Positions 8,959 through 17,790 of a DNA stretch of 21,360 bases are shown piece after piece. A program made the position numbers and the translations under genes. Position 1 is the first letter of the stretch; each line of letters starts with the position of its first letter. The notes under the pieces are model-generated. The model was not told where the DNA came from and made no database searches. It saw nothing but the letters and a program-made list of their open reading frames with translations. Source of the DNA: Christensenella sp. UBA3770 (lineage in GTDB: Bacteria; Bacillota; Clostridia; Christensenellales; CAG-1252); NCBI GenBank assembly GCA_002371075.1, contig DFFS01000008.1, forward strand, positions 1 to 21,360, read 5' to 3'.

Positions 8959-9225
8959 ATGGAAAACGATGATATCATTACTCTTACCACCGGTGACGGA
9001 CAGGAAGTCGACTTTGTCGAAATTGCGGGAATCGCATACAAGGGGAATTTTTACGCCATTCTTCAGCCCGTCGAACTCCTTGAAGGGATGGACGACGATG
9101 AGGCGCTCGTTTTCAAGGTAACGAGAGGGCGCAACGGTGAAGACAGCTTTGAGATCGAACTTGACGACGACATCGTTGACGGTGTTTTTGAGGAATACAA
9201 TCGCCTCCTTGACGAGCAAGAGTAA
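8959..9225 (+). CDS. DUF1292 family small acidic protein
   Basis: The 88-residue, strongly acidic product (start ENDDIITLTTGDGQEVDF; central EGMDDDEALVFKV; C-terminal EEYNRLLDEQE) matches the DUF1292 family of Bacillota, whose function is unknown. The family signature is the short beta-rich pattern of ITL.DEDG.E..FE followed by Y.VLQP and EA.VFKV; this copy shows those elements in order. The frame is open further upstream to 8857, but ATG at 8959 is chosen because AAAGGAG lies 7 nt before it and the promoter -10 box is at 8922-8927, so an upstream start would precede the transcript. It heads the operon, separated from miaB by 33 nt without a visible terminator. Confidence 0.88.
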   Translation: MENDDIITLTTGDGQEVDFVEIAGIAYKGNFYAILQPVELLEGMDDDEALVFKVTRGRNGEDSFEIELDDDIVDGVFEEYNRLLDEQE

Positions 9226-9258
9226 TTTTTTAAATTCTTCATCTTTGGCGCGACTTTG

Positions 9259-10581
9259 ATGAAATACTTTATCGTAACATACGGATGCCAAATGAACGTC
9301 CACGAATCCGAAAAAATCGCGGGCATGCTTGTTGATATCGGATACGACGCGGCTTCTTCTTATGAAGAAGCCGACGTGATCGTTTTCAACACTTGTTGTA
9401 TACGTGACACTGCGGAGAAGCGTGCATACGGCAACATCGGCGCTTTAAAATCCATGAAAAAGGCCGATCCGGATAAGACCATCGTCGTTGTCGGTTGCAT
9501 GACACAACAAAAGGGCGGCGCGGAAGCACTCAAAAAGAAGTTCCCCTTTGTCGACATCATTTTGGGCACCAATTCTTTGGACAAACTGCCCGTTCTTTTG
9601 CAAGAAAAACGCGCAAAATCTCGTATTGCGGTCAACGAAGATCCGACCGTTGATCTTTCAACAGAGCTTCCGATCTACCGTACAAGCGGCACCAATGCCT
9701 GGATCAACATCATGTACGGATGCAACAATTTTTGCACCTATTGCATCGTTCCGTACGTCAGAGGTCGCGAGCGCAGCAGGGCGATTGCTGACGTTATTGC
9801 GGACGTAAAGCAGGTTTTATCCGAAGGATACAAGGAAATCACGCTGCTTGGTCAAAACGTGGATTCGTATGGAAACGACCTCAAAGACGGCACAAATTTT
9901 GCCGGTCTTTTAAAGGAGATCGCTGCTTTGGACGGAAAATTCCGCTTGCGCTTTATGACAAGTCACCCCAAAGACTTCAACAAGGAAGTGGTTGACGTGA
10001 TCGCCGCCTCTTCCAACATTTGTCACAACATTCATCTGCCGATTCAATCGGGTAGCAATGAGATCTTGCGTCGCATGAACCGCAAATACACGGTTGAGCA
10101 ATATCTTGAGATCATTGATTACATTAAAGCAAAGATGCCCGACGTCGGCATTACTTCCGACATTATGATCGGTTTCCCCGGCGAAACGGAAGAAGACTTT
10201 CTTTTAACGTGCGATCTTGTCAAAAAAGTGCGCTTCTCCAACGCGTTTACCTTTGTTTATTCGCCGAGAAAAGGCACGCCTGCGGCTACAATGGAGCAAA
10301 TCCCCGCGGACGTTAAGAAATCAAGGATCACGCGCCTTGTCAAATTGCAAAACGACATCACAAAAGAGCTGTCCGACCTGTATCTCGGCAACGTATACGA
10401 AATATTGATTGAGGACGTCAACCCCAAATATCCCGGTACGGTTTGCGGCAGGACGGATTCCGGCAGGCTTGTGACGATTGACGGTGATCCATCTTTGATC
10501 GGCTCGTTCGTCAACGTTAAAATCACAAAATCGAGAAGCGCCTCGCTGTTTGGCGAGATCTCCCAAGGAGAAAAGAAATGA
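9259..10581 (+). CDS. miaB: tRNA-2-methylthio-N6-(dimethylallyl)adenosine synthase MiaB
   Basis: MiaB is a radical-SAM methylthiotransferase that adds a methylthio group to i6A37 of tRNAs reading UNN codons, acting after MiaA. The product (441 residues) has the N-terminal methylthiotransferase domain with cysteines 10, 46 and 80 (TYGCQMN, NTCCIRD, VVGCMTQ) for the auxiliary cluster, the radical-SAM triad CNNFCTYC (Cys155, 159, 162), and a C-terminal TRAM domain (about 375-440). It ends in an ATGA overlap with mutS. ATG at 9259 is used; a TTG directly before it is in frame but adds nothing. The ribosome site is weak, so translation may depend on the upstream gene. The substrate-forming enzyme MiaA is encoded in the same operon. 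Confidence 0.96.
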   Translation: MKYFIVTYGCQMNVHESEKIAGMLVDIGYDAASSYEEADVIVFNTCCIRDTAEKRAYGNIGALKSMKKADPDKTIVVVGCMTQQKGGAEALKKKFPFVDIILGTNSLDKLPVLLQEKRAKSRIAVNEDPTVDLSTELPIYRTSGTNAWINIMYGCNNFCTYCIVPYVRGRERSRAIADVIADVKQVLSEGYKEITLLGQNVDSYGNDLKDGTNFAGLLKEIAALDGKFRLRFMTSHPKDFNKEVVDVIAASSNICHNIHLPIQSGSNEILRRMNRKYTVEQYLEIIDYIKAKMPDVGITSDIMIGFPGETEEDFLLTCDLVKKVRFSNAFTFVYSPRKGTPAATMEQIPADVKKSRITRLVKLQNDITKELSDLYLGNVYEILIEDVNPKYPGTVCGRTDSGRLVTIDGDPSLIGSFVNVKITKSRSASLFGEISQGEKK

Positions 10582-13229
10582 ATTACAAGGATCTTCCCAA
10601 AGAATCGTTGTCGCCGATGATGCAAAGATACCGCGAAACGAAAGAACAATACGAAGACGCGATCTTGATGTATCGTTTGGGCGATTTTTACGAGATGTTT
10701 TTCGATGATGCGGAGAGAGCTTCGCGTGAGCTTGAACTGACCTTGACGAGAAGAGACTGCGGCAGCGGTAACCGTGCGCCGATGTGCGGCGTACCGTATC
10801 ACGCCGTCGATGGCTATATTGCAAGACTTGTATCCAAAGGATACAAAGTGGCTATATGCGAGCAACTTTCCACCGTCCCGCCTCCCGGCAAGGACATCGT
10901 TGATCGTTCCGTCATTCGCGTTGTTACGGCGGGCACCGTCATCGATGAAAGCATGGTAAAAGAGGAAAAAAGCAATTATCTTGTTTCTCTTTTCATTTCC
11001 GATCATGACGTCGGCTATGCTTGGGCGGATATCACTACGGGCGAATTTAATCTTTACGAGCAAAGAGTAGATGACGTAGCTTCCGCACTTGACGACTTTT
11101 TTGCGGCGGTTATGCCGTCCGAGATCATCGCCAATTCGGCAGGGTGCGAGTATAACGAGCGAGTCTCCTCGTTGTTAAATGGAAAATTTCCCAAAATGCA
11201 AGCCTATTACGAATGGGCGTTTAAGTACAAAACCGCTTATGAGTCTTTGACCAAGGCGTTGAACGTTTCCACCTTGGATTCGTTTGAAGTTTCCGATAAA
11301 AAATTTGCTTTGGCGGCTGCGGGCGCTCTTAATGAATATTTGCACGAAACGCAAAAAAGAGCTCTGCCGCAATTTACAAAGCTCAGCTATTACAACGATA
11401 AAAAATATATGGTTTTGGACGGTTCCGCGCGTCGCAACTTGGAACTTGTCGAAACAAGCCGCGAACGCAAAAAGCAGGGCTCTTTGTTTTGGGTCATCGA
11501 CAAAACCACTACGGCAATGGGCGTCAGAAAACTGCGCAAATGGTTGGACTATCCCTCTTTGGAGGAAAAGGTCATCAACGACAGGCTTGACGCCGTTGAG
11601 TTTTTGACCGCGCACGACGAGGAGCGCGCAAATATCAAAAAGATGCTTTCCGAAATGTGGGATCTGGAGAGGATCGCGGGACGTTGCGCCTACGGGAACG
11701 TGACGCCCTCCGATATGTTGCAGTTGGCGCTGAGTTTGCGCCTTTGTCCCGAGCTAAAAAAAGCTATCGCCGCGGCGTCCTCTTCGCTTTTGAAAAAAAT
11801 CGCGTCGACCCTTCCTTCCAAACATCCCATCGCAGACGAGCTGATCAAAGCGCTTGATCCCGATCATTGCGGTGCGGAATATAAGCACGGTGGTTTTATC
11901 CTAAAAGGATACAATGACGAATTGGATCACTGTCGCTCTGCCAAAACGGAAGGGAAAGAGTGGCTTGCTTCACTTGAACAAACCGAAAAGGAAGCCACCG
12001 GCATCAAAACCTTACATATCGGATACAACAAGGTTTTCGGATACTATATTGAGGTCAGCAAAGGCAACCTCAACCTCGTTCCGTTCCGCTACCAACGCAA
12101 GCAGACCCTTGTCAATGGGGAACGCTTTATCACGGAAGAACTAAAAGAAATGGAAGAACAGATCCTAACGGCGGAAACGCGCGCTTTGGATCTTGAAATA
12201 GAAATTTTCGAGAGTTTCAAATCCTTACTTTTAAACGAAGTAGCATCATTGCTTAAGATCGGAAACGCACTTGCCGAGCTTGATGCGCTTTTGTCGCTTG
12301 CCGACGTTGCGGTCGAATATGATTATGTCCGTCCCAAAATCGGCAAATCCGTAAAAAATATCCTGATCGAAAACGGCAGACACCCGGTGGTGGAGAAGAT
12401 CGTCGGTGCAAGAAACTTTATTGCCAACGACGCGCTTTTGGATGATAATTGCAAGACCATGATCATCACAGGGCCCAATATGTCGGGTAAAAGCACGTAT
12501 ATGCGCCAAGTGGCTTTGATCACGTTACTTGCCCATATCGGAAGCTTTGTTCCCGCTTCAAAGGCTGAGATAGCCTTAACGGACCGTATCTTTACGCGTA
12601 TCGGCGCAGGCGACGACCTTGCTTATGCACAAAGCACCTTTATGGTAGAGATGGTGGAAGTTGCGACCATATTGAACAACGCCACGCAAAACAGCCTGTT
12701 GATCCTTGACGAAATCGGTAGGGGGACGTCCACTTACGACGGTTTGGGCATCGCATGGGCAGTTATGGAAGCCGTTGTCAAAAAGATCAAAGCAAAAACC
12801 TTGTTTGCAACGCATTATCATGAACTGACCGATCTTGAAACCCGTCTTTCCGGCGTAAAGAACTATCGTGTTTTGGCAAACGAAGCTAACGGAAAGGTCG
12901 TATTCTTGCACAAAATCGCAAGAGGCGAGGCAAGCAAGAGCTTTGGCGCGGAAGTTGCCGCGCTCGCAGGTGTCCCCGACAGCGTAGTCGCGCGCGCTAA
13001 AGCCATCACAAAGATCTTGGAAGAAACGTCAAAATATCGCGACACAAATCAAATCATGATCCAAGGCGAAGTCACAAAAGACGACGTTGTGCAGGGAAGT
13101 ATGTTTGAAACGCAGGTAAATGAGAAGTATTTGAAGCTGGAGGAAGAGCTGAAAGCCATCGATATGAACACCATTTCACCGATGCAGGCGTTCTCCATCC
13201 TCTCCGATCTTGTTTCGAGGGTAAAATGA
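10578..13229 (+). CDS. mutS: DNA mismatch repair protein MutS
   Basis: MutS binds mismatches and small loops and starts repair with MutL. The 883-residue product shows the mismatch-binding motif GDFYEMF (Phe37 intercalates, Glu39 contacts the base in family members), connector, core and clamp regions, Walker A GPNMSGKST (from residue 632), Walker B LLILDEIGRGTSTYDG (Asp711, Glu712) and a C-terminal segment ending in ISPMQAFSILSDL. Length is typical. AAGGAG (10565-10570) lies 7 nt before ATG, and the start overlaps the miaB stop as ATGA. The mutL start overlaps the mutS stop in the same way, which should keep the two proteins in fixed ratio. Confidence 0.97.
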   Translation: MNYKDLPKESLSPMMQRYRETKEQYEDAILMYRLGDFYEMFFDDAERASRELELTLTRRDCGSGNRAPMCGVPYHAVDGYIARLVSKGYKVAICEQLSTVPPPGKDIVDRSVIRVVTAGTVIDESMVKEEKSNYLVSLFISDHDVGYAWADITTGEFNLYEQRVDDVASALDDFFAAVMPSEIIANSAGCEYNERVSSLLNGKFPKMQAYYEWAFKYKTAYESLTKALNVSTLDSFEVSDKKFALAAAGALNEYLHETQKRALPQFTKLSYYNDKKYMVLDGSARRNLELVETSRERKKQGSLFWVIDKTTTAMGVRKLRKWLDYPSLEEKVINDRLDAVEFLTAHDEERANIKKMLSEMWDLERIAGRCAYGNVTPSDMLQLALSLRLCPELKKAIAAASSSLLKKIASTLPSKHPIADELIKALDPDHCGAEYKHGGFILKGYNDELDHCRSAKTEGKEWLASLEQTEKEATGIKTLHIGYNKVFGYYIEVSKGNLNLVPFRYQRKQTLVNGERFITEELKEMEEQILTAETRALDLEIEIFESFKSLLLNEVASLLKIGNALAELDALLSLADVAVEYDYVRPKIGKSVKNILIENGRHPVVEKIVGARNFIANDALLDDNCKTMIITGPNMSGKSTYMRQVALITLLAHIGSFVPASKAEIALTDRIFTRIGAGDDLAYAQSTFMVEMVEVATILNNATQNSLLILDEIGRGTSTYDGLGIAWAVMEAVVKKIKAKTLFATHYHELTDLETRLSGVKNYRVLANEANGKVVFLHKIARGEASKSFGAEVAALAGVPDSVVARAKAITKILEETSKYRDTNQIMIQGEVTKDDVVQGSMFETQVNEKYLKLEEELKAIDMNTISPMQAFSILSDLVSRVK

Positions 13230-15034
13230 TGAAGATCATCAAATTGGACAGTTCGGTTTATAACAAGATATCCGCAGGAGAGGTCGTCGAAAGACCTGCC
13301 TCCGTTATCAAAGAGTTGGTTGAAAATGCCATCGACGCCGGCGCGACGAAGATCGACGTTTCGATCGTCAACGCGGGTCTTGACGAAATCAAGGTCATTG
13401 ACAACGGTTGCGGCATCGAAAAAGACGATCTAAAAACCGCATTTTTACCGCACGCCACAAGCAAGATCCGCTTAGCGGAAGATCTGACGGACATCAAAAC
13501 TCTTGGGTTCCGCGGTGAGGCGCTTCCGAGCATCGCGTCTGTTTCGATGGTTGAGATCAAAAGCAAAACCACGGATGCGGAAATCGGAAACTACTTGAAA
13601 CTGCGCGGCGGAGAAGTGGAGGAAGAAGGTATTGCTCCGATCAACAATGGGACGGAGATCACCGTTTCCAATCTGTTTTTCAATACGCCCGCACGTTTGA
13701 AATTTCTTAAAACACCCTCCGGTGAACTATCCGACGTTAAAAATACCGTGATCAAGTTGATTTTTGCCAATCCCACGATTGCAATCTCCTTATCCGATCA
13801 AAACCAAAAGATTTATTCCTCCGACGGAAAGGGACTCGGTAATGCGATCAAGAGCATCTTCAGTGAAGATATGTGGCAAAACCTATTGCCGCTCAATTAT
13901 GAGAAAAACGGTATCGTCGTGACGGGCTATGCAAGCAGAAGCACGTATTTTAAGATGAATCGCACCTATCAGATCGCCATCGTAAACGGCCGTGTGTGCG
14001 ACAATCAAAACATCACAAGCGCCATCTCCACCGTTTATCAGCAGTATTTGATGAAGCGAAACTATCCCGTGACCGTTCTTTCCATCGAGCTTTCTCCCGC
14101 AAAAATCGACGTCAACGTGCATCCGACCAAAGCGGAAGTTCGTTTTAGTGACGGCAATCAGGTTTTCTCCGCCGTTTATCACGCGATCAAGAACGCGGTC
14201 GAAGCGGATATCGAAGAACGCAGAGTGCAATTTGAGACCCTGACGGACGAAGCGGAGCAGCCGATCGCACAGCAGATGCCGTTTTTTGACAGCGCGCCAG
14301 AAGAGCCCGCCGAGTCGGTGGCTCCCACGCAAACCTTTGCCTTTTCTCCTTTCGGACAAAAACAGGAACAATTACGTGAAGAAACGGAGATCGAGCGCGG
14401 TGTCATTGAAAACTTTATCAAAAACCGCGAAAAAGCCAAGGAAACGCAACAGGAACTCACCGAAACAAAGCAAATGTATCGCGTTGTCGGGCAGGTTTTC
14501 GGCACGTATCTTTTGCTTGAAAAAGGCGATAACTTTATCATCGTGGATCAACACGCCGCCGTGGAGCGTTTGCGCTACGACAAACTCCTTTCGGAATATG
14601 AAAACGGTGATATCGTCATCCAACCGTTGCTTTATCCCTTGACGATCGAAGTCAATCCTGCGGAGTATCAGATCGTAGAAAGCAAACTTTCCGCGCTTCG
14701 TGAATTGGGGATCGAACTTGTTCCTTTCGGAACGGACGCATTTAAACTGACGTCGATCCCAAGTATTTTGTCCTCCATCGACGTTAATTTATTGATCAAA
14801 CACGTCTTATCCGATCGTCCCGAAAAGGAGGACGGCATCATACGCGAACGATTGGCTTACGCCGCTTGCCGCAGCTCTATAAAGGGAAATACTTATTTGA
14901 CAGACGATCAAATCGACGAGCTGATGAAGGTGTATTTCAAGGAAGGATTGCCCCTCCAATGCCCGCACGGCAGGCCCGTTTATTACGTTTATACCAAGAG
15001 AGACCTGGAAACTCTCTTCAAAAGGATCGTATGA
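13226..15034 (+). CDS. mutL: DNA mismatch repair protein MutL (endonuclease type)
   Basis: MutL couples MutS to downstream steps. In species without MutH it nicks the strand itself. The N-terminal GHKL ATPase is intact: ELVENAIDAG (30-39), DNGCGI (59-64), HATSKI (76-81), GFRGEAL (94-100). A disordered linker (about 335-415) joins the C-terminal domain, which has the metal-binding motif DQHAAVE (441-447) but Asp452 at the place of the usual second Glu, then ACRSSIK, the clamp-binding motif QPLLYP (466-471, pattern Q-x-x-L-x-P), CPHGRP (579-584) and the terminal FKR. Two consecutive ATGs (13226 and 13229) are possible; GAGGG at 13217-13221 lies 4 or 7 nt away, so the second is better spaced. 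Residue numbers use the first. The stop overlaps the miaA start. Confidence 0.96.
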   Translation: MMKIIKLDSSVYNKISAGEVVERPASVIKELVENAIDAGATKIDVSIVNAGLDEIKVIDNGCGIEKDDLKTAFLPHATSKIRLAEDLTDIKTLGFRGEALPSIASVSMVEIKSKTTDAEIGNYLKLRGGEVEEEGIAPINNGTEITVSNLFFNTPARLKFLKTPSGELSDVKNTVIKLIFANPTIAISLSDQNQKIYSSDGKGLGNAIKSIFSEDMWQNLLPLNYEKNGIVVTGYASRSTYFKMNRTYQIAIVNGRVCDNQNITSAISTVYQQYLMKRNYPVTVLSIELSPAKIDVNVHPTKAEVRFSDGNQVFSAVYHAIKNAVEADIEERRVQFETLTDEAEQPIAQQMPFFDSAPEEPAESVAPTQTFAFSPFGQKQEQLREETEIERGVIENFIKNREKAKETQQELTETKQMYRVVGQVFGTYLLLEKGDNFIIVDQHAAVERLRYDKLLSEYENGDIVIQPLLYPLTIEVNPAEYQIVESKLSALRELGIELVPFGTDAFKLTSIPSILSSIDVNLLIKHVLSDRPEKEDGIIRERLAYAACRSSIKGNTYLTDDQIDELMKVYFKEGLPLQCPHGRPVYYVYTKRDLETLFKRIV

Positions 15035-15939
15035 AGCCGCTACTGATCATCGGTGGCGCGACGGGAACGGGAAAGTCGGATCTTGCCGTCGCCTGCGCAA
15101 AAAAACTGGATGGGGAGATCATTTCCTCCGACTCGATGCAGATCTATCGCGGGCTTGATATCGGCACGGCAAAAATACGCGCGGAAGAAATGCAGGGAGT
15201 TCCGCATTATATGATCGACGTCGTGGATCCTCAGTCTACCTTCACGGCAGCGGAATACAAAGCACAAGCCGCACGCGCGATCGATGAGATCCTTCAAAAA
15301 GGAAAGGTCCCCATTATTTGCGGCGGAACGGGGCTTTACATCAACGCCGTTTTGTATGATCTTTCTTTTTCCGGCGAATACGATCCCGCGCTTCGTGAGA
15401 CGCTGCTGAAAGAGGCTGCGGAAAGGGGAAAGCAATACATGCACGATAAATTGCGTTCCCTTGATCCCGAAACTGCCGACAAACTGCACGTTAACGACGA
15501 AAAAAGGGTGATCCGCGCCATTGAAAAAGCATTGACCGGCGGCAAAAGGGAAGACGATTTTGCAAAAGCAAAATATCCTTATCTTATGTTTTTGACCGAC
15601 CTTCCGCGGGAGAAGATGTACGACAACATCAATCGTCGCGTTGATAAAATGATCAAGCAAGGATTAAAACAGGAGGTTTTGACGTTGCTGCAAAGCGGGA
15701 TAGGGTTTGACAAACAATGTATGCAAGCCATCGCGTACAAGGAATGGGCGCCTTATCTGAACGGCGAAATGACGGAAGAAGAAACCGTCGAACTGATCAA
15801 AAAGAACACGCGCAACTACGCCAAGCGACAAATTACCTGGTTCAAACAATATAAGGACGCATTTAAAGTGTCCGTTTCGGAAAAAACACTTGAAGAAAAC
15901 GCAAATATGATTTGCGAAACGTATAACGGAGCATTATGA
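15031..15939 (+). CDS. miaA: tRNA dimethylallyltransferase MiaA
   Basis: MiaA transfers the dimethylallyl group from DMAPP to N6 of A37 in tRNAs reading UNN codons, making the substrate for MiaB. The 302-residue product has the P-loop GGATGTGKSD (8-17), the tRNA-binding SSDSMQIYRGLDIGTAK, GGTGLYI, and the C-terminal RNYAKRQITWF. The frame is open further upstream into mutL, but MKPLLIIGGATGTGKS is where the family begins, and ATG at 15031 overlaps the mutL stop as ATGA with AAAAGGA about 5 nt before it. No hfq follows, unlike in several other bacteria; the next gene starts in another ATGA overlap. Confidence 0.96.
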   Translation: MKPLLIIGGATGTGKSDLAVACAKKLDGEIISSDSMQIYRGLDIGTAKIRAEEMQGVPHYMIDVVDPQSTFTAAEYKAQAARAIDEILQKGKVPIICGGTGLYINAVLYDLSFSGEYDPALRETLLKEAAERGKQYMHDKLRSLDPETADKLHVNDEKRVIRAIEKALTGGKREDDFAKAKYPYLMFLTDLPREKMYDNINRRVDKMIKQGLKQEVLTLLQSGIGFDKQCMQAIAYKEWAPYLNGEMTEEETVELIKKNTRNYAKRQITWFKQYKDAFKVSVSEKTLEENANMICETYNGAL

Positions 15940-17165
15940 AGACAAGAGAACAAGCAATCAAACTGTTAAATGAGTGCGAACGCGAGAACGAAGCACTCTT
16001 CAAAGAAATCGACGCCGTCGCATTGGAGAACACGGAGAAAGTTCTTTCCGCTTTTCGCGAATGCAGAGTTGCGGAACGTCATTTGAAAGGTACGACAGGG
16101 TACGGTTACGGCGAGATAGGCAGGGAAACCTTAAACACGGTGTTTGCAAAAACACTTGGCGCGGAGGACGCGATCGCTTCGCCGTATTTTGCCAGCGGCA
16201 CGCATGCGTTAAAGGTGTCTTTGTACGGTTTACTTCGTCCCGGCGATACCTTGCTTTCGATCACCGGCGCACCGTACGATACGTTGCTTAACGTAATTAC
16301 GCAGCCCGGCATCGGCTCCCTCGTTGATTACGGCGTAAAATATGAACAAGTCGATTTATGCAAAGAAGGCGTTTTTGATTACGAAGCCATCGAAAAAGCC
16401 TTAAAACATGATCCGAAAATCGTTTTTTTGACCAGATCGAGGGGATATAGCGACAGAGACGCTTTTTCCATCGAACAGCTCAGAGAAGCCATCTTTTTTG
16501 TCAAACAAAGGTCAAGCGCCATCATTTTTGTGGACAACTGCTACGGCGAATTTGTGGAAACGGAGGAACCCACGGCAGCCGGCGCGGATATTATAGTCGG
16601 GTCATTTACAAAGAACATCGGCGGCGGGCTTGCGCCGTCCGGCGGCTATGCGGCAGGGCGAAAGGACTTGATCGAACAGGTTGCATTCAGCTTAACTGCG
16701 CCGTCCCTTGGCACGGAGATCGGCTCATACGCCCCGGGTTATCAAAACTTCTATCAAGGATTATTCCTTGCTCCGCACGTCGTAGCGTGTGCGCTGAAAG
16801 GAAGCTTGTTGTTTGGCAGCGCTTTCCGCAAAATGGGTTACAAAACCCTTCCGGAATGCGGAAAACGATGCGGTGACATCATTCGTTCTATCTTTTTTGA
16901 GGACCCAGACAAACTGATCGCTTTTTGTAGGATCATTCAGGCAGTATCTCCGATCGACGCATACGTTCAACCGGAGCCGTGGGATATGCCGGGATATCGC
17001 GAACAAGTCATTATGGCAGCGGGCACTTTTGTCGGCGGCGCCTCGTTGGAGCTTACCGCGGACGCACCGATAAAACCTCCCTACATTGCTTATGTGCAGG
17101 GAGGTTTAACGTACGAGCATTGCAAACTTGCGGTTTTGCGTTGTATTGAGGAATTTGCTCAGTAA
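15936..17165 (+). CDS. PLP-dependent methionine gamma-lyase family protein (YnbB / 'aluminum resistance' type)
   Basis: The 409-residue product belongs to the Cys/Met-metabolism PLP enzyme fold, in the subgroup annotated as methionine gamma-lyase family or aluminum resistance protein (YnbB of Bacillus). Seen: the N-terminal HLKGTTGYGYGEIGRE, SPYFASGTHA (cofactor phosphate region), VDNCYGEFVE with the PLP-ring aspartate (Asp200), and the Schiff-base lysine in GSFTKNIGGGLAPSGGY (Lys226). The reaction has not been settled for this subgroup to my knowledge; a C-S lyase activity is plausible. It starts in an ATGA overlap with miaA, with GGAG about 5 nt before. In B. subtilis ynbB also lies a few genes after miaA, so the linkage is old. 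The 3' end overlaps lexA by 7 nt on the other strand. Confidence 0.88.
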   Translation: MKTREQAIKLLNECERENEALFKEIDAVALENTEKVLSAFRECRVAERHLKGTTGYGYGEIGRETLNTVFAKTLGAEDAIASPYFASGTHALKVSLYGLLRPGDTLLSITGAPYDTLLNVITQPGIGSLVDYGVKYEQVDLCKEGVFDYEAIEKALKHDPKIVFLTRSRGYSDRDAFSIEQLREAIFFVKQRSSAIIFVDNCYGEFVETEEPTAAGADIIVGSFTKNIGGGLAPSGGYAAGRKDLIEQVAFSLTAPSLGTEIGSYAPGYQNFYQGLFLAPHVVACALKGSLLFGSAFRKMGYKTLPECGKRCGDIIRSIFFEDPDKLIAFCRIIQAVSPIDAYVQPEPWDMPGYREQVIMAAGTFVGGASLELTADAPIKPPYIAYVQGGLTYEHCKLAVLRCIEEFAQ

Positions 17166-17177
17166 CGCCTGAGCAAA
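17154..17177. terminator. Hairpin across two convergent stop codons (possible bidirectional 3' end)
   Basis: TTTGCTCAG (17154-17162) and CTGAGCAAA (17169-17177) are perfect 9-bp arms around the loop TAACGC. The TAA in the loop is the stop of the lyase-like gene, and the lexA stop codon lies in the left arm. No T-run follows on either strand, so it is not a classic intrinsic terminator; it may be a U-less terminator or a 3'-end stabiliser for both messages. Confidence 0.5.
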
Positions 17178-17755
17178 CCAACCAAAACACCCAAAATTTC
17201 CGCTTTTTCCGTGATGATATCCTCCATTTCCTTGTTTTCGGGATGAAGGCGGAAGGAGCGGTTTTCTTTATAAAAACGCTTTAAAGTGACATCATTTTCA
17301 ATCAAAACAGCGGCGATTTCACCGTTTTCAGCGGTTTCTTGCTTGCGTATGATCACGTAATCGCCATCGTTGATGCCCACTTCGATCATGCTGTTGCCGC
17401 GAACTTGAAGCATAAAGAGCGGGGCGCTGTTTCCGAAAAAGCCATCGGGCAAAGGAACATAGGACTCGATGTTTTCCACGGCTAAAATCGGCGTTCCGGC
17501 GGCAATTTCACCGATCAAAGGCACCTGATTTGCCTTTATTTCACCCACAACTTCGATACAACGCTTTTTTTGACGGGAGCGACGGATTAGGTTTTCCCCC
17601 TCCAATTGCTTTAAATAATAGGCGACGGAAGCCGTGGATTTAATGCCAAAACGGCTTTGGATCTCTCTGACCGTGGGAGGAAAACCGTTGTCGCATTGAA
17701 AATCACGGATATAATCAAACAATTCTTTAATTTTTAACGAGGTTTTTTCATTCAT
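17159..17755 (-). CDS. lexA: SOS repressor LexA
   Basis: LexA represses DNA-damage genes until RecA filaments trigger its self-cleavage. The 198-residue product has the winged helix at the N terminus (PPTVREIQSRFGIKSTASVAYYLKQLE, about 26-52), the cleavage site AAG (Ala86-Gly87) in GEIAAGTPI, and the Ser-Lys dyad: Ser122 in VRGNSMIE and Lys159 in VTLKRFY. All catalytic residues are present, so it should be functional. ATG at 17755 fits the family start, yet no SD site precedes it; the promoter predicts a transcript that begins at this ATG. Two LexA-type boxes lie at 17787-17822, indicating autoregulation. The gene overlaps the opposing operon by 7 nt at its 3' end. Confidence 0.96.
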   Translation of the reverse strand: MNEKTSLKIKELFDYIRDFQCDNGFPPTVREIQSRFGIKSTASVAYYLKQLEGENLIRRSRQKKRCIEVVGEIKANQVPLIGEIAAGTPILAVENIESYVPLPDGFFGNSAPLFMLQVRGNSMIEVGINDGDYVIIRKQETAENGEIAAVLIENDVTLKRFYKENRSFRLHPENKEMEDIITEKAEILGVLVGLLRRY

Positions 17756-17761
17756 ATTGAA

Positions 17762-17790
17762 AGTATATCATATCAAAAACAAAATGTAAA
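17762..17790 (-). promoter_or_regulatory. lexA promoter, predicted leaderless
   Basis: Reading on the minus strand: -35 TTTACA (17790-17785), 17-bp spacer, extended -10 TGA-TATACT (TATACT at 17767-17762). Only six bases separate the -10 box from the ATG, which places +1 on the A of the start codon. The -35 box overlaps the proximal LexA box. Confidence 0.65.

Noticed and set aside
14866..15030. Upstream extension of miaA inside mutL
   Set aside because: The extension is out-of-frame mutL coding sequence; the family start and the ATGA overlap support 15031.
10578..15034. The recombinase, LexA, MutS/MutL and RecR cluster as a defence or mobile island
   Set aside because: All are standard chromosomal repair genes in conserved neighbourhoods, without transfer genes, direct repeats or a tRNA attachment site.
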